This document shows, piece by piece, positions 17,982 to 28,224 of a stretch of DNA of 64,000 nucleotides. The position numbers were made by a program, and so were the translations under genes. The DNA is from Histidinibacterium aquaticum (GTDB taxonomy: Bacteria > Pseudomonadota > Alphaproteobacteria > Rhodobacterales > Rhodobacteraceae), in the NCBI RefSeq assembly GCF_008710275.1, contig NZ_VYQE01000002.1, positions 359,522-423,521 of the forward strand, written 5' to 3'. The notes under the pieces were generated by a model. It made no database searches. It worked only from the letters and a program-made list of their open reading frames with translations, and was not told where the DNA came from. Positions within the stretch are counted from its first letter, which is position 1. Every line of letters begins with the position of its first letter.

Positions 17982-19349
17982 TCAGGCGGCGTCCAGTGCC
18001 GTGGCCCCCAGCCAGGCCCGCCAGTCCGCCTTGGCCCGGTCCGTATAGGCCTTGTAACGCGCCTCGCGGCCCTTGCGGCCGCCCTTGAGGCCCTCGACCG
18101 GCGGGAAGAGACCGAAGTTCACGTTCATCGGCTGGAAGGTCTTGGCCTCGGCCCCGCCGGTGATGTGCGTGACGAGCGCGCCTGTGGCGGTGGTCGAGGG
18201 AACCATGGGCAGCGGACGGCCGGTCATCTCCGCCACGGCGAGGCGGCCCGCGAGAAGGCCCATCGCGGCGCTCTCGACGTAGCCCTCGACGCCGGTGATC
18301 TGCCCGGCGAAGCGGACGTTGGGGCGCGACTTGAGCCGCATCTGGTCGTCGAGCAGCGTCGGCGAATTGAGAAAGGTGTTCCGGTGGATGCCGCCCAGGC
18401 GCGCGAACTTCGCGTCCTGCAGGCCGGGTATCATGCGGAAGACCTCGGCCTGGGCACCGTAGCGCATCTTCGTCTGGAAGCCGACGATGTTGTAGAGCGT
18501 GCCGAGCGCGTTGTCCCGCCGCAGCTGGACGACGGCATAGGGCTTGGTGTCGGGATCGTGGGCGTTGGTCAGGCCGCGCGGCTTCATCGGCCCGTGGCGC
18601 AGGGTCTCGCGCCCGCGCTCGGCCATGACCTCGATCGGCAGGCAGCCGTCGAAGTAGCCGGCGGTCTCGCCCTCGTGGAACTCGGTCTTGTCGGCGGCGA
18701 GGAGCGCGTCGATGAAAGCCTCGTACTGGTCGCGGTCCATCGGGCAGTTGATGTAGGCGCGCTGCTCGGCCTCAGTCTCGCCCTTGTCGTAGCGGGACTG
18801 CTCCCAGGCGACGTCCATGTCGATCGTCTCGGAATAGACGATGGGGGCGATCGCGTCGAAGAAGGCGAGGGCCTGGGTCCCGGTCTCGGCGCGTATCGCA
18901 TCGGCGAGGCTGCCGGAGGTCAGCGGGCCGGTGGCGATGATCCAGTGACCGTCCTGTGGAAGCTCCGAGATCTCGCCCGGCTGTGTCTCGATCAGGGGAT
19001 GCTTGCGAAGGCGCTCGGTGACACCTGCAGAGAAGGCATCACGGTCCACCGCGAGCGCGCCGCCGGCGGGCAGGCGGTGGCGGTCGGCCATCTCCATGAG
19101 CAGGCCGCCCGCTTCGCGCATCTCCCAGTGCAGGAGACCCACGGCGTTCTGCTCGTCGTCGTCGGAGCGGAAGGAGTTGGAGCAGACCATCTCGGCGAAG
19201 TCGCCGGTCCGGTGGGCGAAGGTGCCCACCTGCGGGCGCATCTCGTGGATCACAACGCGGAGGCCGGCTCGTGCCGCCTGCCAGGCGGCCTCCGAACCGG
19301 CCATTCCGCCACCGATGATGTGGAGCGTTTGGGTCATGGGCTGGGACAT
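17982..19349 (-). CDS. trmFO: tRNA m5U54 methyltransferase (folate/FAD-dependent)
   Basis: A 455-residue flavoprotein that methylates U54 of the tRNA T-loop using methylenetetrahydrofolate. The dinucleotide-binding motif [17 protein letters not shown] is at the N terminus. Family segments include [16 protein letters not shown] and [15 protein letters not shown]. Two in-frame ATGs four codons apart (19349 and 19337) are possible starts. The organism uses TrmFO rather than the SAM-dependent TrmA, as usual in alphaproteobacteria. Confidence 0.95.
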   Translation of the reverse strand: MSQPMTQTLHIIGGGMAGSEAAWQAARAGLRVVIHEMRPQVGTFAHRTGDFAEMVCSNSFRSDDDEQNAVGLLHWEMREAGGLLMEMADRHRLPAGGALAVDRDAFSAGVTERLRKHPLIETQPGEISELPQDGHWIIATGPLTSGSLADAIRAETGTQALAFFDAIAPIVYSETIDMDVAWEQSRYDKGETEAEQRAYINCPMDRDQYEAFIDALLAADKTEFHEGETAGYFDGCLPIEVMAERGRETLRHGPMKPRGLTNAHDPDTKPYAVVQLRRDNALGTLYNIVGFQTKMRYGAQAEVFRMIPGLQDAKFARLGGIHRNTFLNSPTLLDDQMRLKSRPNVRFAGQITGVEGYVESAAMGLLAGRLAVAEMTGRPLPMVPSTTATGALVTHITGGAEAKTFQPMNVNFGLFPPVEGLKGGRKGREARYKAYTDRAKADWRAWLGATALDAA

Positions 19350-19360
19350 GGGCCCCAGAT

Positions 19361-19379
19361 AGCGCCCCCGAGGGGCGCT
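19361..19379. repeat. Hairpin between the membrane-protein gene and trmFO
   Basis: AGCGCCCC (19361-19368) and GGGGCGCT (19372-19379) form a perfect 8-bp stem with a 3-nt loop. It lies between the upstream gene's stop and the trmFO start on the same strand. No T-run follows, so it may be an mRNA-processing stem rather than a terminator. Confidence 0.4.
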
Positions 19380-19388
19380 GTTAAGGGG

Positions 19389-20030
19389 TCAGGCGACAGC
19401 CCGCTTGTCGAGGTCGGCGAAGATGTTGGTGACCTCGAGCTCGTCCTCGACATCGAGGAAGTTCAGGCGGAGGCGGGCCAGATCGCCCTTGCCCAGCGGA
19501 GCATCGGCGGTGGCGGCGCTCACCAGGCGGGCGCGGCGGGGTTCGCTGCGGGCGGCGAGGCCGTCCTTGACGGTGACGCGGCGCGGCACGATCCGGTCGC
19601 TCATCTCGACCCGGCGGACCTTGGGCGAGCGGCGGAAGATGGCGCTGTGCTTGAGGGCACGGCGGTCGGGGGCGAGATAGGTGAGCATCAGCGCCGCGAC
19701 GATGGCGAGGTCGCGCCAGAACACTTCGAGGAGGGCATTGTGGGCGAAAATCATGACAAATCCCGATGCAAGGGTCATGGCCGCAAGGGAGAGGGCCATG
19801 ACGCGCAGCTTGATGCCGCACAGAAGGAAGAAGGCGAGGAGGAAATAGACACCGCCGCCGACGGACCGTCCGAGCTCTTCACCCAGGAACGGCGCGGCGA
19901 GAGGGCCTCCGTGCGGTCCCTGTGCGAGGCCCAGGGCAGAGGCGATCAGGTAAGAAGCGAGCAGGATCCTGATGAGGTTCAGGCCTGTCGTCTTGATCGC
20001 GTCGTCGCTGGCTCTCTTCACGTTAGTCAT
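19389..20030 (-). CDS. Membrane protein, DoxX-like topology
   Basis: A 213-residue product with about four hydrophobic helices in the first 130 residues (LIRILLASYLIASALG, VGGGVYFLLAFFLLCGI, LSLAAMTLASGFVMIF, LAIVAALMLTYLA), then a basic, soluble tail of about 80 residues. The four-helix part recalls DoxX-type proteins, but I do not recognise the tail. I took ATG 20030; an open extension to 20150 lacks a ribosome site. The long C-terminal tail is unusual for a DoxX protein. Confidence 0.6.
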   Translation of the reverse strand: MTNVKRASDDAIKTTGLNLIRILLASYLIASALGLAQGPHGGPLAAPFLGEELGRSVGGGVYFLLAFFLLCGIKLRVMALSLAAMTLASGFVMIFAHNALLEVFWRDLAIVAALMLTYLAPDRRALKHSAIFRRSPKVRRVEMSDRIVPRRVTVKDGLAARSEPRRARLVSAATADAPLGKGDLARLRLNFLDVEDELEVTNIFADLDKRAVA

Positions 20031-20259
20031 GACCGTGCTCCGCGTTTTCTTCGAGGATGGACAAGCGTTCTGCCCTGTCCTTAAGTACAGGTACAGTTGC
20101 CCCTCCAAATTTGGCCGAAATGCGACGAGCCCTAGTCGAAAGTGGCACATCTCCGCGAAAATTGCAGTACTGGACGCCCGTCCGAGGCCACAACCGAAGG
20201 TGGATTGCGGTTTTGTTTACAAACGAGAACCCAAAGCGCCCATACGGCGTATACTTAGG

Positions 20260-20276
20260 TTAGCGCCGCGTTAACC
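20260..20276. promoter_or_regulatory. Candidate CtrA-binding site
   Basis: TTAG at 20260-20263, seven bases, then TTAACC at 20271-20276 match the CtrA consensus TTAA-N7-TTAAC with one mismatch. Together with the flanking G's it reads as GGTTA...TAACC, a palindrome. The nearest gene it could drive is the leftward membrane-protein gene (start 20030), or an unseen transcript to the right. Confidence 0.4.
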
Positions 20277-20638
20277 TTCGCGAGCCTTTCCTAAAGGATA
20301 TGTGGGCCTCACGGGGGCAGAAGGCGGGCAATCATGGGCGCGCAGGCTGTTTGTCGAAGATGTGTCTGAGGACTGGATCCGGGCCGAATGCGCCGCCTTC
20401 TTCGCATTAAAAACCTAAAAACAAAGGCTTACGTGGATAGCTCCATCAAGTCGATCGCTCAGCTGTCTTGAATGCAGCCTGTCGTCGTGTCCCTTCCGAG
20501 CCGATTCGAATGGGCATGAGGGCGGCACGGCCGGTCCTCAAGCTATCAAAAAGATAGGTCAGGGCTCTTGGCGAGGTTAACGGCGCATAGTCCGGTCAGA
20601 CCCAGCTCGGCGCTAAAGATGCCGCGTGGCGGCGCAGG

Positions 20639-20655
20639 GTGCCGCGTCGCGGCAC
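20639..20655 (-). terminator. Hairpin at the 3' side of the LysR gene
   Basis: GTGCCGCG (20639-20646) and CGCGGCAC (20648-20655) are perfect complements around one base, so the real stem is seven pairs with a 3-nt loop. It lies 35 bp beyond the LysR stop codon. A second related GC-rich segment lies at 20621-20633. No T-run is present, so termination is only possible. Confidence 0.35.
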
Positions 20656-20689
20656 ACCACTAGGTTGCGCCACAAATTCAGGGCTGCAA

Positions 20690-21550
20690 TTACGCCTTTG
20701 CACCGCCGTTATCAGGCGTCTCGTCCCTCTCGACCCGGGAAAAGCAGCTGACGATCCACCTGATGGTCTGGTCGATCGCCGGATCTCCCCGGCGGCTCTC
20801 GTGGTAGAAGAGCCAGAAGTTGGAGCGGTACTCGGCGTCGGTTATCCGCCTGTAGCCCCGCTTGGCTCTTCCGGCGAAGAGGGGCAGGGGGCCCGGCAAC
20901 CGGGACACCGACATCAGGGTGCTGAGCGAGAGAAAGGTCTCGACCCGGATGAGGGGCGGGCGCTGGAAATGCTCCAGCCCGAGCTTCATGGACCCGCTCG
21001 TATCGTGCGCCTCCGTCAGGCCCACCCACTCCGGCCCGACGTTGCCGTCCTCGTGACAGAAGATCGAGAAGCCCAGCGTGCCGAGCTTGCGGGTCACGAG
21101 CCGCCCGACCGTCGGACGCTCGAAGGCGATGACGATGTCGTCGTGACCCAACCCCTCTCCGAACACGCGGTCGTGGAATTCGATGTTGATCCGCGTGCTG
21201 TCGATCTCGGACTCGTTGAGCGTGGGGATCAGCATGAAGGAGGAGATGCCGGGCGGACAGCCGATGCGCACCGTCGCCCGTCCGTCCTCGCCTAGGGCAG
21301 CCTGGGTGTTCATCTCGCGCTTCAGTTGCCCGTCGAAGTCCGTCGCGACCTTGATGAGGCCTTCGACTGCGGGCGAGGGCTGCCAGCCCTGCGCGGTCTT
21401 GACGAAGGGTTCGGTCCCCAGCTCCTCGGCGAGGCGGTCGAGACGCCTGGAGACCGTGGCCACCGATGTCTTGAGAATGCGAGCGGCGCCAGTCATCGAT
21501 CCGGCCTTAGACAGCGCGACCAGAAAACGCAGATCATCCCAGCTTTCCAC
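20690..21550 (-). CDS. LysR-family transcriptional regulator
   Basis: A 286-residue regulator if the GTG at 21550 is used: AAGGAAG lies just upstream, and the protein then begins VESWDDLRFLVALSKAG, where LysR proteins normally start. ATG codons further out (21580, 21628) lack ribosome sites. The winged HTH covers SMTGAARILKTSVATVSRRLDRLAEELG. The effector domain follows (IGCPPGISSFMLIPTL). The target is unknown; no divergent gene lies beside it, because gyrA ends next to its 5' side. Confidence 0.85.
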   Translation of the reverse strand: MESWDDLRFLVALSKAGSMTGAARILKTSVATVSRRLDRLAEELGTEPFVKTAQGWQPSPAVEGLIKVATDFDGQLKREMNTQAALGEDGRATVRIGCPPGISSFMLIPTLNESEIDSTRINIEFHDRVFGEGLGHDDIVIAFERPTVGRLVTRKLGTLGFSIFCHEDGNVGPEWVGLTEAHDTSGSMKLGLEHFQRPPLIRVETFLSLSTLMSVSRLPGPLPLFAGRAKRGYRRITDAEYRSNFWLFYHESRRGDPAIDQTIRWIVSCFSRVERDETPDNGGAKA

Positions 21551-21651
21551 TGGAGCTTCCTTCCACTTCCACGCAGGCATCCGTGTCAAAACCGCGAACG
21601 GGCCGGCCATGCAGCCGACCCGCAGCACCGCTTCGGGCGGAAATAGAAACC

Positions 21652-24381
21652 TTAGTCTTCGTCGTCCTCGGCCTGTTCGGCGATCCAGGCGACGCTGGCG
21701 ACCTCTTCACCGGCGCGCGTGTCGAAGACCTTCACGCCGCCCGCAGAGCGCGAGCGGAACGAAATACCTGCAACCGGGACGCGAATCGACTGTCCCAAGG
21801 AAGTGACCAACATGATCTGGTCGTCCATGTCCACGGGGAACGCGGAGACAAGCGGCCCGCCGCGCATCGCCTTGTCCATCGCCATGACGCCCTGACCGCC
21901 CCGTCCGCGAACGGGATAGGCGTGGGACGAGCTGAGCTTGCCCTGGCCCTTGGAGGTGATCGTCAGGATCAGGTTCTCGGCGGCGGACATCTCGGCGTAG
22001 CGCTCCTGGCTGATGGAGCCGGCGGGCACGTCCTCGTCGTCGCTCGCCTCGGTGTCGTCGGAGAGACCGGCCACCGCGCGGCGCATCTTGAGGTAGGCCG
22101 CACGCTCCTGCGGGTCGGCCTCGAAGTGGCGGATCACGGCCATCGAGACGACGCGGTGGCCCTCTTGAAGGCGGATGCCGCGCACGCCGGTCGACGATCG
22201 TCCGGAGAACACGCGGACGTCTGTGACGGGGAAGCGGATCGCCCGGCCCGCATCCGTCACCAGCATCACGTCATCGTCCTCGGAGCAGATCCGCGCGCCG
22301 ATCAGCGCGACGGAGCCGTCCTCGGGCAGCTTCATGGCGATCTTGCCGTTGCGCATCACGTTGGTGAAGTCGCTGAGCCGGTTGCGGCGCACGTCGCCCG
22401 CCGAGGTCGCGAAGACGATGTTGAGATCGTCCCATTCCTCCTCGTCGCGGTCCACCGGCATGATGGCGGCGATGGAGACGCCCTGCGGGATGGGCAGGAT
22501 ATTGACGATGGCCTTGCCCCGCGCGGTGCGCGCGCCGAGCGGCAGCCGCCAGGTCTTGAGCTTGTAGACCATGCCATCTGTCGTGAAGAAGAGCAGTTGG
22601 GTGTGGGTATTTGCCACGAAGAGGGTCGTGACCACGTCCTCTTCCTTGAGCCCGCCGCCCGAAACGCCCTTGCCGCCGCGGCGCTGCGCGCGGAAGTCGG
22701 CGAGCGCGGTCCGCTTGATGTAGCCGCCCTGGGTGACGGTGACGACCATGTCCTCGCGCTCGATGAGGTCCTCGTCCTCCATGTCGCCGGACCAGTCGTG
22801 GATCTCGGTGCGACGGGGGACGGCGAACTGGTCGCGGACCTCCTGGAGCTCGGAGGAGACGATGCCGAGGATCCGCTCCCGCGAGGAGAGGATGTCGAGG
22901 TAGTCCTTGATCTTGGCCGCCAGCTCCTCGAGCTCGTCGGTCACTTCCTTGACGCCGAGCTGGGTGAGGCGCTGCAGGCGCAGGTCGAGGATGGCCCGGA
23001 CCTGGCGGTCGGACAGGTTGTAGGTGCCGTCGTCGTTGATCGTGTGGGTCGGATCGTCGATCAGCCGGATGTAGTCGGCGATGTCCTGTGCCGGCCAGCG
23101 GCGCTCCATCAGCTTGGCGCGGGCCTCGGCGGCGTCGGCCGACGAGCGGATGGTGGCGACCACCTCGTCCACGTTGGAGACCGCGACGGCGAGACCGCAG
23201 AGGATGTGGCTGCGGTCACGGGCCTTGTTGAGCTCGAAGGCCGTGCGGCGCGCCACCACGTCCTCGCGGAAGTCCACGAAGGCGGTGAGGAAGTTGCGCA
23301 GCGTCAGCGTCTCGGGCTTGCCGCCGTTCAGCGCGAGCATGTTGCAGGCGAAGGAGACCTGCATCGGCGTGAAGCGGAACAGCTGGTTGAGCACCACGTC
23401 CGGCGTCGCGTCGCGCTTGAGCTCGACCACGACGCGGACGCCGTGACGGTCGGACTCGTCCTGGACGTGGGCGATGCCCTCGATTTTCTTGTCGCGGGCG
23501 GCCTCGGCGATCTTCTCGATCATCGCGGCCTTGTTCACCTGGTAGGGAATCTCGTCGAGGACGATGGCGTAGCGGTCCTTGCGCAGCTCCTCCACCCGCG
23601 TCTTGGCGCGGATGATGACTGAGCCGCGGCCCTCCATGTAGGCCTTTCGCGCGCCGGAGCGGCCGAGGATCAACCCGCCGGTGGGGAAGTCGGGGGCGGG
23701 GATGTACTCGATCAGCTGCTCGGTCGAGAGATCCGGGTCCTCGATCAGCGCCAGCGTGGCGTCGATCACCTCGCCTAGGTTGTGCGGCGGAATGCGCGTG
23801 GCCATGCCGACGGCGATGCCCTCGGCCCCGTTCACCAGGATGTTGGGGTAGCGCGCGGGCAGGACCAGAGGCTCCTGCCGCTCGTTGGCGTAGTTCGGAA
23901 CGAAGTCGACCGTGTCCTTGTCGATATCGGTCAGCAGGCTCTCGGCCGGCTTGTCGAGACGGGACTCGGTGTAGCGGTAGGCGGCGGGCGGATCGCCGTC
24001 CATCGAGCCGAAGTTGCCCTGGCCGTCGATGAGGGGCAGAGACATGGAGAAGTCCTGCGCCATCCGGACGAGCGCGTCGTAGATCGCGCTGTCGCCGTGC
24101 GGGTGGTAGCGGCCCATGACGTCGCCCACGGCTGTCGCCGATTTGCGGTAGGGCTTGCTGTTCGTCTGGCCGTTTTCCCAGAGCGTGTAGAGAATCCGCC
24201 GGTGAACCGGCTTCAGACCGTCGCGCAGGTCGGGAATCGCCCGGGCGACGATGACCGACATGGCATAGTCGAGGTAAGAATTGCGCATCTCCTGCTCGAT
24301 GGAGATGCTCGGACCCTCGGCCCGGGGCGGCGGCGCGCCCATTTCTTCACCGGAATCAGGAGTTTGGTCGTCGTCGCTCAC
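21652..24381 (-). CDS. gyrA: DNA gyrase subunit A
   Basis: The 909-residue GyrA subunit performs strand breakage and passage. The catalytic Tyr lies in [10 protein letters not shown]. The quinolone region reads [17 protein letters not shown] with Ser and Asp at the sensitive positions, so no resistance substitution is apparent there. Six C-terminal beta-propeller blades follow (for example [44 protein letters not shown]). The C terminus ends with an acidic EQAEDDED-like tail. Confidence 0.97.
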   Translation of the reverse strand: MSDDDQTPDSGEEMGAPPPRAEGPSISIEQEMRNSYLDYAMSVIVARAIPDLRDGLKPVHRRILYTLWENGQTNSKPYRKSATAVGDVMGRYHPHGDSAIYDALVRMAQDFSMSLPLIDGQGNFGSMDGDPPAAYRYTESRLDKPAESLLTDIDKDTVDFVPNYANERQEPLVLPARYPNILVNGAEGIAVGMATRIPPHNLGEVIDATLALIEDPDLSTEQLIEYIPAPDFPTGGLILGRSGARKAYMEGRGSVIIRAKTRVEELRKDRYAIVLDEIPYQVNKAAMIEKIAEAARDKKIEGIAHVQDESDRHGVRVVVELKRDATPDVVLNQLFRFTPMQVSFACNMLALNGGKPETLTLRNFLTAFVDFREDVVARRTAFELNKARDRSHILCGLAVAVSNVDEVVATIRSSADAAEARAKLMERRWPAQDIADYIRLIDDPTHTINDDGTYNLSDRQVRAILDLRLQRLTQLGVKEVTDELEELAAKIKDYLDILSSRERILGIVSSELQEVRDQFAVPRRTEIHDWSGDMEDEDLIEREDMVVTVTQGGYIKRTALADFRAQRRGGKGVSGGGLKEEDVVTTLFVANTHTQLLFFTTDGMVYKLKTWRLPLGARTARGKAIVNILPIPQGVSIAAIMPVDRDEEEWDDLNIVFATSAGDVRRNRLSDFTNVMRNGKIAMKLPEDGSVALIGARICSEDDDVMLVTDAGRAIRFPVTDVRVFSGRSSTGVRGIRLQEGHRVVSMAVIRHFEADPQERAAYLKMRRAVAGLSDDTEASDDEDVPAGSISQERYAEMSAAENLILTITSKGQGKLSSSHAYPVRGRGGQGVMAMDKAMRGGPLVSAFPVDMDDQIMLVTSLGQSIRVPVAGISFRSRSAGGVKVFDTRAGEEVASVAWIAEQAEDDED

Positions 24382-24588
24382 GTCGCTGCCCGCCTTGGCG
24401 TATTCGCTATATCTTGTTGATTTTTCTATACCACCGCCAAGGGATGGGGTGCAATGGCAGGGGGCGCGATACCGTCGCGGCGCTTGTCAGCAGCCAATCA
24501 ACGCGGCTGCCAACACATTGAAATCGTTGACTTCTGCCGCGCTTCTGCTGGGATTTCCCTACGGGATCAAGAGCAGAAGGAGAAAAAC

Positions 24589-24852
24589 ATGACCGAGACC
24601 GAGATGCTTCTGAGCGGCTACGGCCTCACCACGGCGGAGATGTTCTACCGGATGCCGGACTATCCGAGCGTTCTCAACAGCTTCGTCTGGCAGGACTACG
24701 ACCTCGCTCCCGATCACGACAGGCTCATGTCCTTCATCGACTACTGGAAGGCCGAGATCGAGGGAGAGCTGCATTCCGTCCGCTACGCTCACCGCAAGCT
24801 GGTGGCCCCCAGCGAGTGGCGGCAGGTCGTGGGCGAGTTCCACTACCACTGA
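24589..24852 (+). CDS. usg: Usg family protein
   Basis: An 87-residue protein (MTETEMLLSGYGLTTAEMFY) of the Usg family, widespread in alphaproteobacteria. Conserved stretches include YRMPDYPSVLNSFVWQDYD and EIEGELHSVRYAHRKL. ATG 24589 follows AGAAGGAGAAAA, a strong ribosome site. The biochemical role is not known. It is divergent from gyrA. Confidence 0.9.
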   Translation: MTETEMLLSGYGLTTAEMFYRMPDYPSVLNSFVWQDYDLAPDHDRLMSFIDYWKAEIEGELHSVRYAHRKLVAPSEWRQVVGEFHYH

Positions 24853-24943
24853 GGCGATCTTCCGCGAAGGCCGCCTGCGCGGTCCCTTGACCTTCCCGTC
24901 GCAGCCCGCAGGTTCTGCCGCGAACCATGTACGGGAGGTTAGA

Positions 24944-25927
24944 GTGAAGAGCAGAGAGTTTCCGCAGCTGGGCCGCGAGGTCTCCGAGATCGGCTTCGGC
25001 GCCTGGGCCATCGGCGGCACCTGGGGCGAGGTCAGCGAAGAGGACGCGCGCGCGGCGCTGCACACGGCGCTCGACGAGGGCGTCACCTTCATCGACACCG
25101 CAGACGTCTACGGCGACGGGCGGTCGGAAAAGATCATCGGCTCGGTCCTGAAAGAGCGGAGCGAGACGCCAGTGGTGGCCACGAAACTGGGACGGCGGCT
25201 CGACCCGCATGTGCCCGAGGGTTTCACGCCGGAGAACATGGAGGGCTTCGTCGACCGGTCGCTCTCCAACCTCGGGGTCGAGACGCTGGACCTCGTGCAG
25301 CTGCACTGTCCGCCGACCGAGGTCTACTACATGCCCGAGGTCTTCGGCACGATGGACGACCTCGTGTCCAAGGGGAAACTGCGCCACTACGGCGTCTCGG
25401 TCGAGAAGGTCGAGGAGGGGCTCAAGGCAATCGAGTACCCCAACGTCGCGTCGGTCCAGATCATCTACAACATGTTCCGACAGCGCCCGGCCGACCTCTT
25501 CCTCCCGCGCGCCCGCGAAAAGGGCGTGGCGGTCATCGTCCGCGTGCCGCTGGCGAGCGGGCTGCTCACGGGGAAGATGACCCGGGAGACCACCTTCGCC
25601 GAGGACGATCACCGGACATTCAACCGCGAGGGTGCGGCCTTCGACAAGGGCGAGACCTTCGCGGGCGTGCCCTTCGAGACGGCCCTCGAAGCGGTGGAGG
25701 ACCTGAAGGCAGTGCTGCCGGGCGACCTGCCGATGGCGCAGGCGGCGCTGAAGTGGATCCTGATGAACGACGCGGTGACCGTCGCCATTCCGGGCGCGAA
25801 GTCCCCCGACCAGGCGCGCTCCAACGCAGGGGCGAGCGAGGCGGCTGACCTGCCGGGAGACGTCATGGCCGCGGTGCGCGAGATCTACGACACGAAGATC
25901 GCGCCGCACGTGCACCAGCGCTGGTAG
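24944..25927 (+). CDS. Aldo/keto reductase
   Basis: A 327-residue NADPH-dependent oxidoreductase with a TIM barrel. I chose the GTG at 24944 because GGGAGGTT lies at the correct spacing and VKSREFPQLGREVSEIGFG aligns with family starts. The catalytic Asp and Tyr are in FIDTADVYGDGRSE, the Lys in VVATKLGR, and the His in LVQLHCP. The C terminus carries the cofactor segment VTVAIPGAKSPDQARSN. The substrate is unknown. Confidence 0.9.
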   Translation: MKSREFPQLGREVSEIGFGAWAIGGTWGEVSEEDARAALHTALDEGVTFIDTADVYGDGRSEKIIGSVLKERSETPVVATKLGRRLDPHVPEGFTPENMEGFVDRSLSNLGVETLDLVQLHCPPTEVYYMPEVFGTMDDLVSKGKLRHYGVSVEKVEEGLKAIEYPNVASVQIIYNMFRQRPADLFLPRAREKGVAVIVRVPLASGLLTGKMTRETTFAEDDHRTFNREGAAFDKGETFAGVPFETALEAVEDLKAVLPGDLPMAQAALKWILMNDAVTVAIPGAKSPDQARSNAGASEAADLPGDVMAAVREIYDTKIAPHVHQRW

Positions 25928-26020
25928 GGGATTTCGAAATCCCCTGGCGGCGGGCGTTGGACCGCCCGTCGCCAAGCGCCTTCGAAGGCGCTTGAACCAA
26001 GGCTCTTCGAAGAGCCTTGG
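25927..26020. repeat. Array of four adjacent palindromes between convergent genes
   Basis: Four stem-loops fill the gap between the reductase and gpt. Perfect palindromes lie at 25927-25944 (GGGGATTTCGAAATCCCC), 25974-25993 (AAGCGCCTTCGAAGGCGCTT) and 25997-26020 (24 bp, centre CTCTTCGAAGAG). A fourth stem with one G-U pair lies at 25946-25973. Three share a TTCGAA core but have different arms. They abut with almost no spacer, and both flanking genes point inward, so bidirectional termination is plausible. Confidence 0.75.
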
Positions 26021-26025
26021 CCCGC

Positions 26026-26529
26026 TCAGTCGGTCCCGCGGTAGGGCTGGACGTACTGCAGCGCCATGTCCCAGGGGAAGAAGATCCAGGTGTCCTGGCT
26101 CACCTCGGTGATGTAGCTGTCGACCTGGTTGCGGCCCTGCGGCTTGGCGTAGACCGTGGCAACATGCGCCTCGGGCAGGTGGGCGCGCACCACCTCGAGT
26201 GTCCGGCCCGTGTCCACGAGATCGTCGACGATGAGCACGCCGCGGCCCTTGCCCATGAGCTCCATGTCCGGGAACTTGATGACCCTCGGCTCGGACTGGG
26301 TCTGGTGGTTGTAGCTCTTGACGCTGATCGTATCGACCGTGCGGATGTCGAGCTCCCGCGCGACGATCATGGCGGGGGCCATGCCGCCGCGGGTGATGGC
26401 GACCACCGCGCGCCAGCCCTCGGGGTCCGGCCCGTGTCCGTCGAGGCGCCAGGCCAGCGCCCGCGCGTCCCGGTGCAGCTGGTCCCAGCTGACGTGAAAG
26501 CCCTTTTCGTGCGGCAGACGGTCCTGCAT
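26026..26529 (-). CDS. gpt: Xanthine phosphoribosyltransferase
   Basis: A 167-residue purine salvage enzyme that makes XMP and GMP from xanthine and guanine with PRPP. The PRPP-binding loop is seen as [33 protein letters not shown] holds the phosphate-binding segment. ATG 26529 follows GGAGATCG; the upstream in-frame extension overlaps the LysE gene and is not needed. The LysE-type gene ends ten bases before the start, so the two are likely cotranscribed. Confidence 0.93.
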   Translation of the reverse strand: MQDRLPHEKGFHVSWDQLHRDARALAWRLDGHGPDPEGWRAVVAITRGGMAPAMIVARELDIRTVDTISVKSYNHQTQSEPRVIKFPDMELMGKGRGVLIVDDLVDTGRTLEVVRAHLPEAHVATVYAKPQGRNQVDSYITEVSQDTWIFFPWDMALQYVQPYRGTD

Positions 26530-26539
26530 CTTCGATCTC

Positions 26540-27151
26540 CTATCCGAGGGCGACCTTGATCCCGAGCAGGCCGAGGGCCGAGCCGAAGAGACGGTCGGTC
26601 CAGGTCTTGGCCCGGGCATAGGCGGCGCGGGCGCGGGGCATCGAGAAGACCCGCGCGACGACGATGTACCAGAGTGTTTCGTTGGCGAAGATCACCGCGA
26701 GCAGCAAGGCGAGAGCCGGCCAGCCCGCGTTGGGCGGCACGAGGCCCACGAAGACGGCGCCGAAGAAGACGGCCGTCTTGGGGTTCGCGGCGAAGGTGAG
26801 AAAGCCCAGACGGAAGGCGGCTCCGGCGCTCGTCGGGGCGGCGGCGTCGGGCTCTTCCAGGGGCTCGGGCGCGTGGCGCCACATCATGACGGCGATGAAG
26901 ACGAGGAACGCGCCCCCGACCAGCCGCAGCGCGGTGAAGAGGCTCGGCACCAACTCGAAGAGGAGCGCGAGCCCGGCCAGGGCGGAAAAGGCCCAGAGTA
27001 CGGCGCCCGCCCCGAAGCCGGCCGAGAGTGCCACGGCGGGGCGGAATCCCTGGGTGACGGCGGTGCGCACGCAGACGACGAAGGAGGGGCCCGGGCTCAT
27101 CGCGGCGACGAGATGCGCCGCGGCGACGGCGAGGAAGGCGGCCGGTCCCAT
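26540..27151 (-). CDS. LysE-family amino-acid exporter
   Basis: A 203-residue inner-membrane protein with six hydrophobic segments. The family signature is near the N terminus ([22 protein letters not shown]), followed by [11 protein letters not shown] and the mid-protein [18 protein letters not shown]. LysE/RhtB proteins export amino acids or derivatives; the substrate is not evident here. Confidence 0.9.
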   Translation of the reverse strand: MGPAAFLAVAAAHLVAAMSPGPSFVVCVRTAVTQGFRPAVALSAGFGAGAVLWAFSALAGLALLFELVPSLFTALRLVGGAFLVFIAVMMWRHAPEPLEEPDAAAPTSAGAAFRLGFLTFAANPKTAVFFGAVFVGLVPPNAGWPALALLLAVIFANETLWYIVVARVFSMPRARAAYARAKTWTDRLFGSALGLLGIKVALG

Positions 27152-27202
27152 CAGCGGGCCGCGCCGCGCGCGCTGCGGGAGCGGGGCCGGCCCCTCACGG
27201 TC

Positions 27203-28027
27203 TCAGTCTTCCTTGCGCTTGGTCACGACGTCGATGTCGGGCGCGTCGACGGCCTTCATGCCGACGACGTGGTAGCCTGCATCGACGTGGTGCACTTCGC
27301 CGGTGACGGCGCTGCCGAGGTCCGAGAGCAGGTAGAGGGCCGATCCGCCGACGTCCTCGGTCGTGACATTCCGACGCAGGGGCGAGTTCAGTTCGTTCCA
27401 CTTCAGGATGTAGCGGAAGTCGCCGATGCCGGAGGCCGCGAGGGTGCGGATCGGGCCCGCGCTGATCGCGTTCACCCGGATGCCGTCCTTGCCGAGGTCC
27501 TCCGCGAGGTAGCGCACCGAGGCCTCGAGCGCGGCCTTGGCGACTCCCATGACGTTGTAATGCGGCATCACCTGTTCGGCGCCGTAGTAGGTCAGCGTCA
27601 GGAGCGATCCGCCGTCGGGCATCATCTTCTCGGCGCGCTGGACGACGGCGGTGAAGGAGTAGACGGAGATATCCATCGACATGGCGAAGTTCCGCCGGGA
27701 GGTGTCGACGTAACGTCCTCTCAGCTCGGACTTGTCGGAGTAACCGATGGCGTGGACGAGGAAATCGATCTTGTCCCAGTGCTCGCGGAGTTGCTCGAAA
27801 AGGCCGTCGATCGAGGCCTCGTCGCCCACGTCGCAGGGCAGGACGATGTCGGATCCGAGCTGGGCCGCGAGCGGATCGACCCGCTTTTTAAGGGCTTCGC
27901 CCTGGTAGGAGAAGGCGAGCTCGGCGCCCGCGTCGGCGCAGGCCTTGGCGATCCCCCAGGCGATGGACTTGTCGTTCGCGAGACCCATGATGAGGCCTCG
28001 TTTCCCCCGCATCAGTTCCGAGCCCAT
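27203..28027 (-). CDS. fabI: Enoyl-[acyl-carrier-protein] reductase
   Basis: The 274-residue NADH-dependent reductase completes each fatty-acid elongation cycle. The N terminus has GKRGLIMGLANDKSIAWGIA, the FabI version of the cofactor site. The catalytic Tyr and Lys are in YNVMGVAKAALEA with the usual spacing. I chose ATG 28027 (AAGGATAGG upstream) rather than the GTG nine bases earlier. It is divergent from pdxH. Confidence 0.95.
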   Translation of the reverse strand: MGSELMRGKRGLIMGLANDKSIAWGIAKACADAGAELAFSYQGEALKKRVDPLAAQLGSDIVLPCDVGDEASIDGLFEQLREHWDKIDFLVHAIGYSDKSELRGRYVDTSRRNFAMSMDISVYSFTAVVQRAEKMMPDGGSLLTLTYYGAEQVMPHYNVMGVAKAALEASVRYLAEDLGKDGIRVNAISAGPIRTLAASGIGDFRYILKWNELNSPLRRNVTTEDVGGSALYLLSDLGSAVTGEVHHVDAGYHVVGMKAVDAPDIDVVTKRKED

Positions 28028-28224
28028 CCGACGCACCTATCCTTATGTCAGTCTTGTTCCCCGGGCAGACCGGCGATGTGTTGCCAATAGGCGATCGACG
28101 ACAGGGCTTCAAGCCGCCCTAGGTCTCTCCCGCAGGGGTTGCAGGCCGGGTGGCTTTTGCCTAGGCGGCTTCGCTCATAGGCAAGGTGAGAAGAGACGAC
28201 CGGGTTCAACGGCACGTAGGCAGG

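Larger units (their letters stand above)
20031..20689. other. Gene-poor region of about 660 bp with CtrA-like site
   Basis: This stretch has lower G+C than its surroundings and no convincing gene. Short frames in it have no ribosome sites or recognisable residues. It contains a TTAG-N7-TTAA palindrome (20260-20276), a second GGTTAAC at about 20575, and a hairpin near the LysR 3' end (20639-20655). A small RNA or the remains of a lost gene are possible, but the sequence shows neither directly. Confidence 0.5.

Noticed and set aside
17880-20084. Long + strand frame over trmFO and the membrane-protein gene
   Set aside because: It is antisense to certain genes and its residues are not protein-like.
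20057-20263. Frame of 68 codons in the gap upstream of the membrane-protein gene
   Set aside because: No ribosome site and no recognisable residues; the region is better explained as regulatory.
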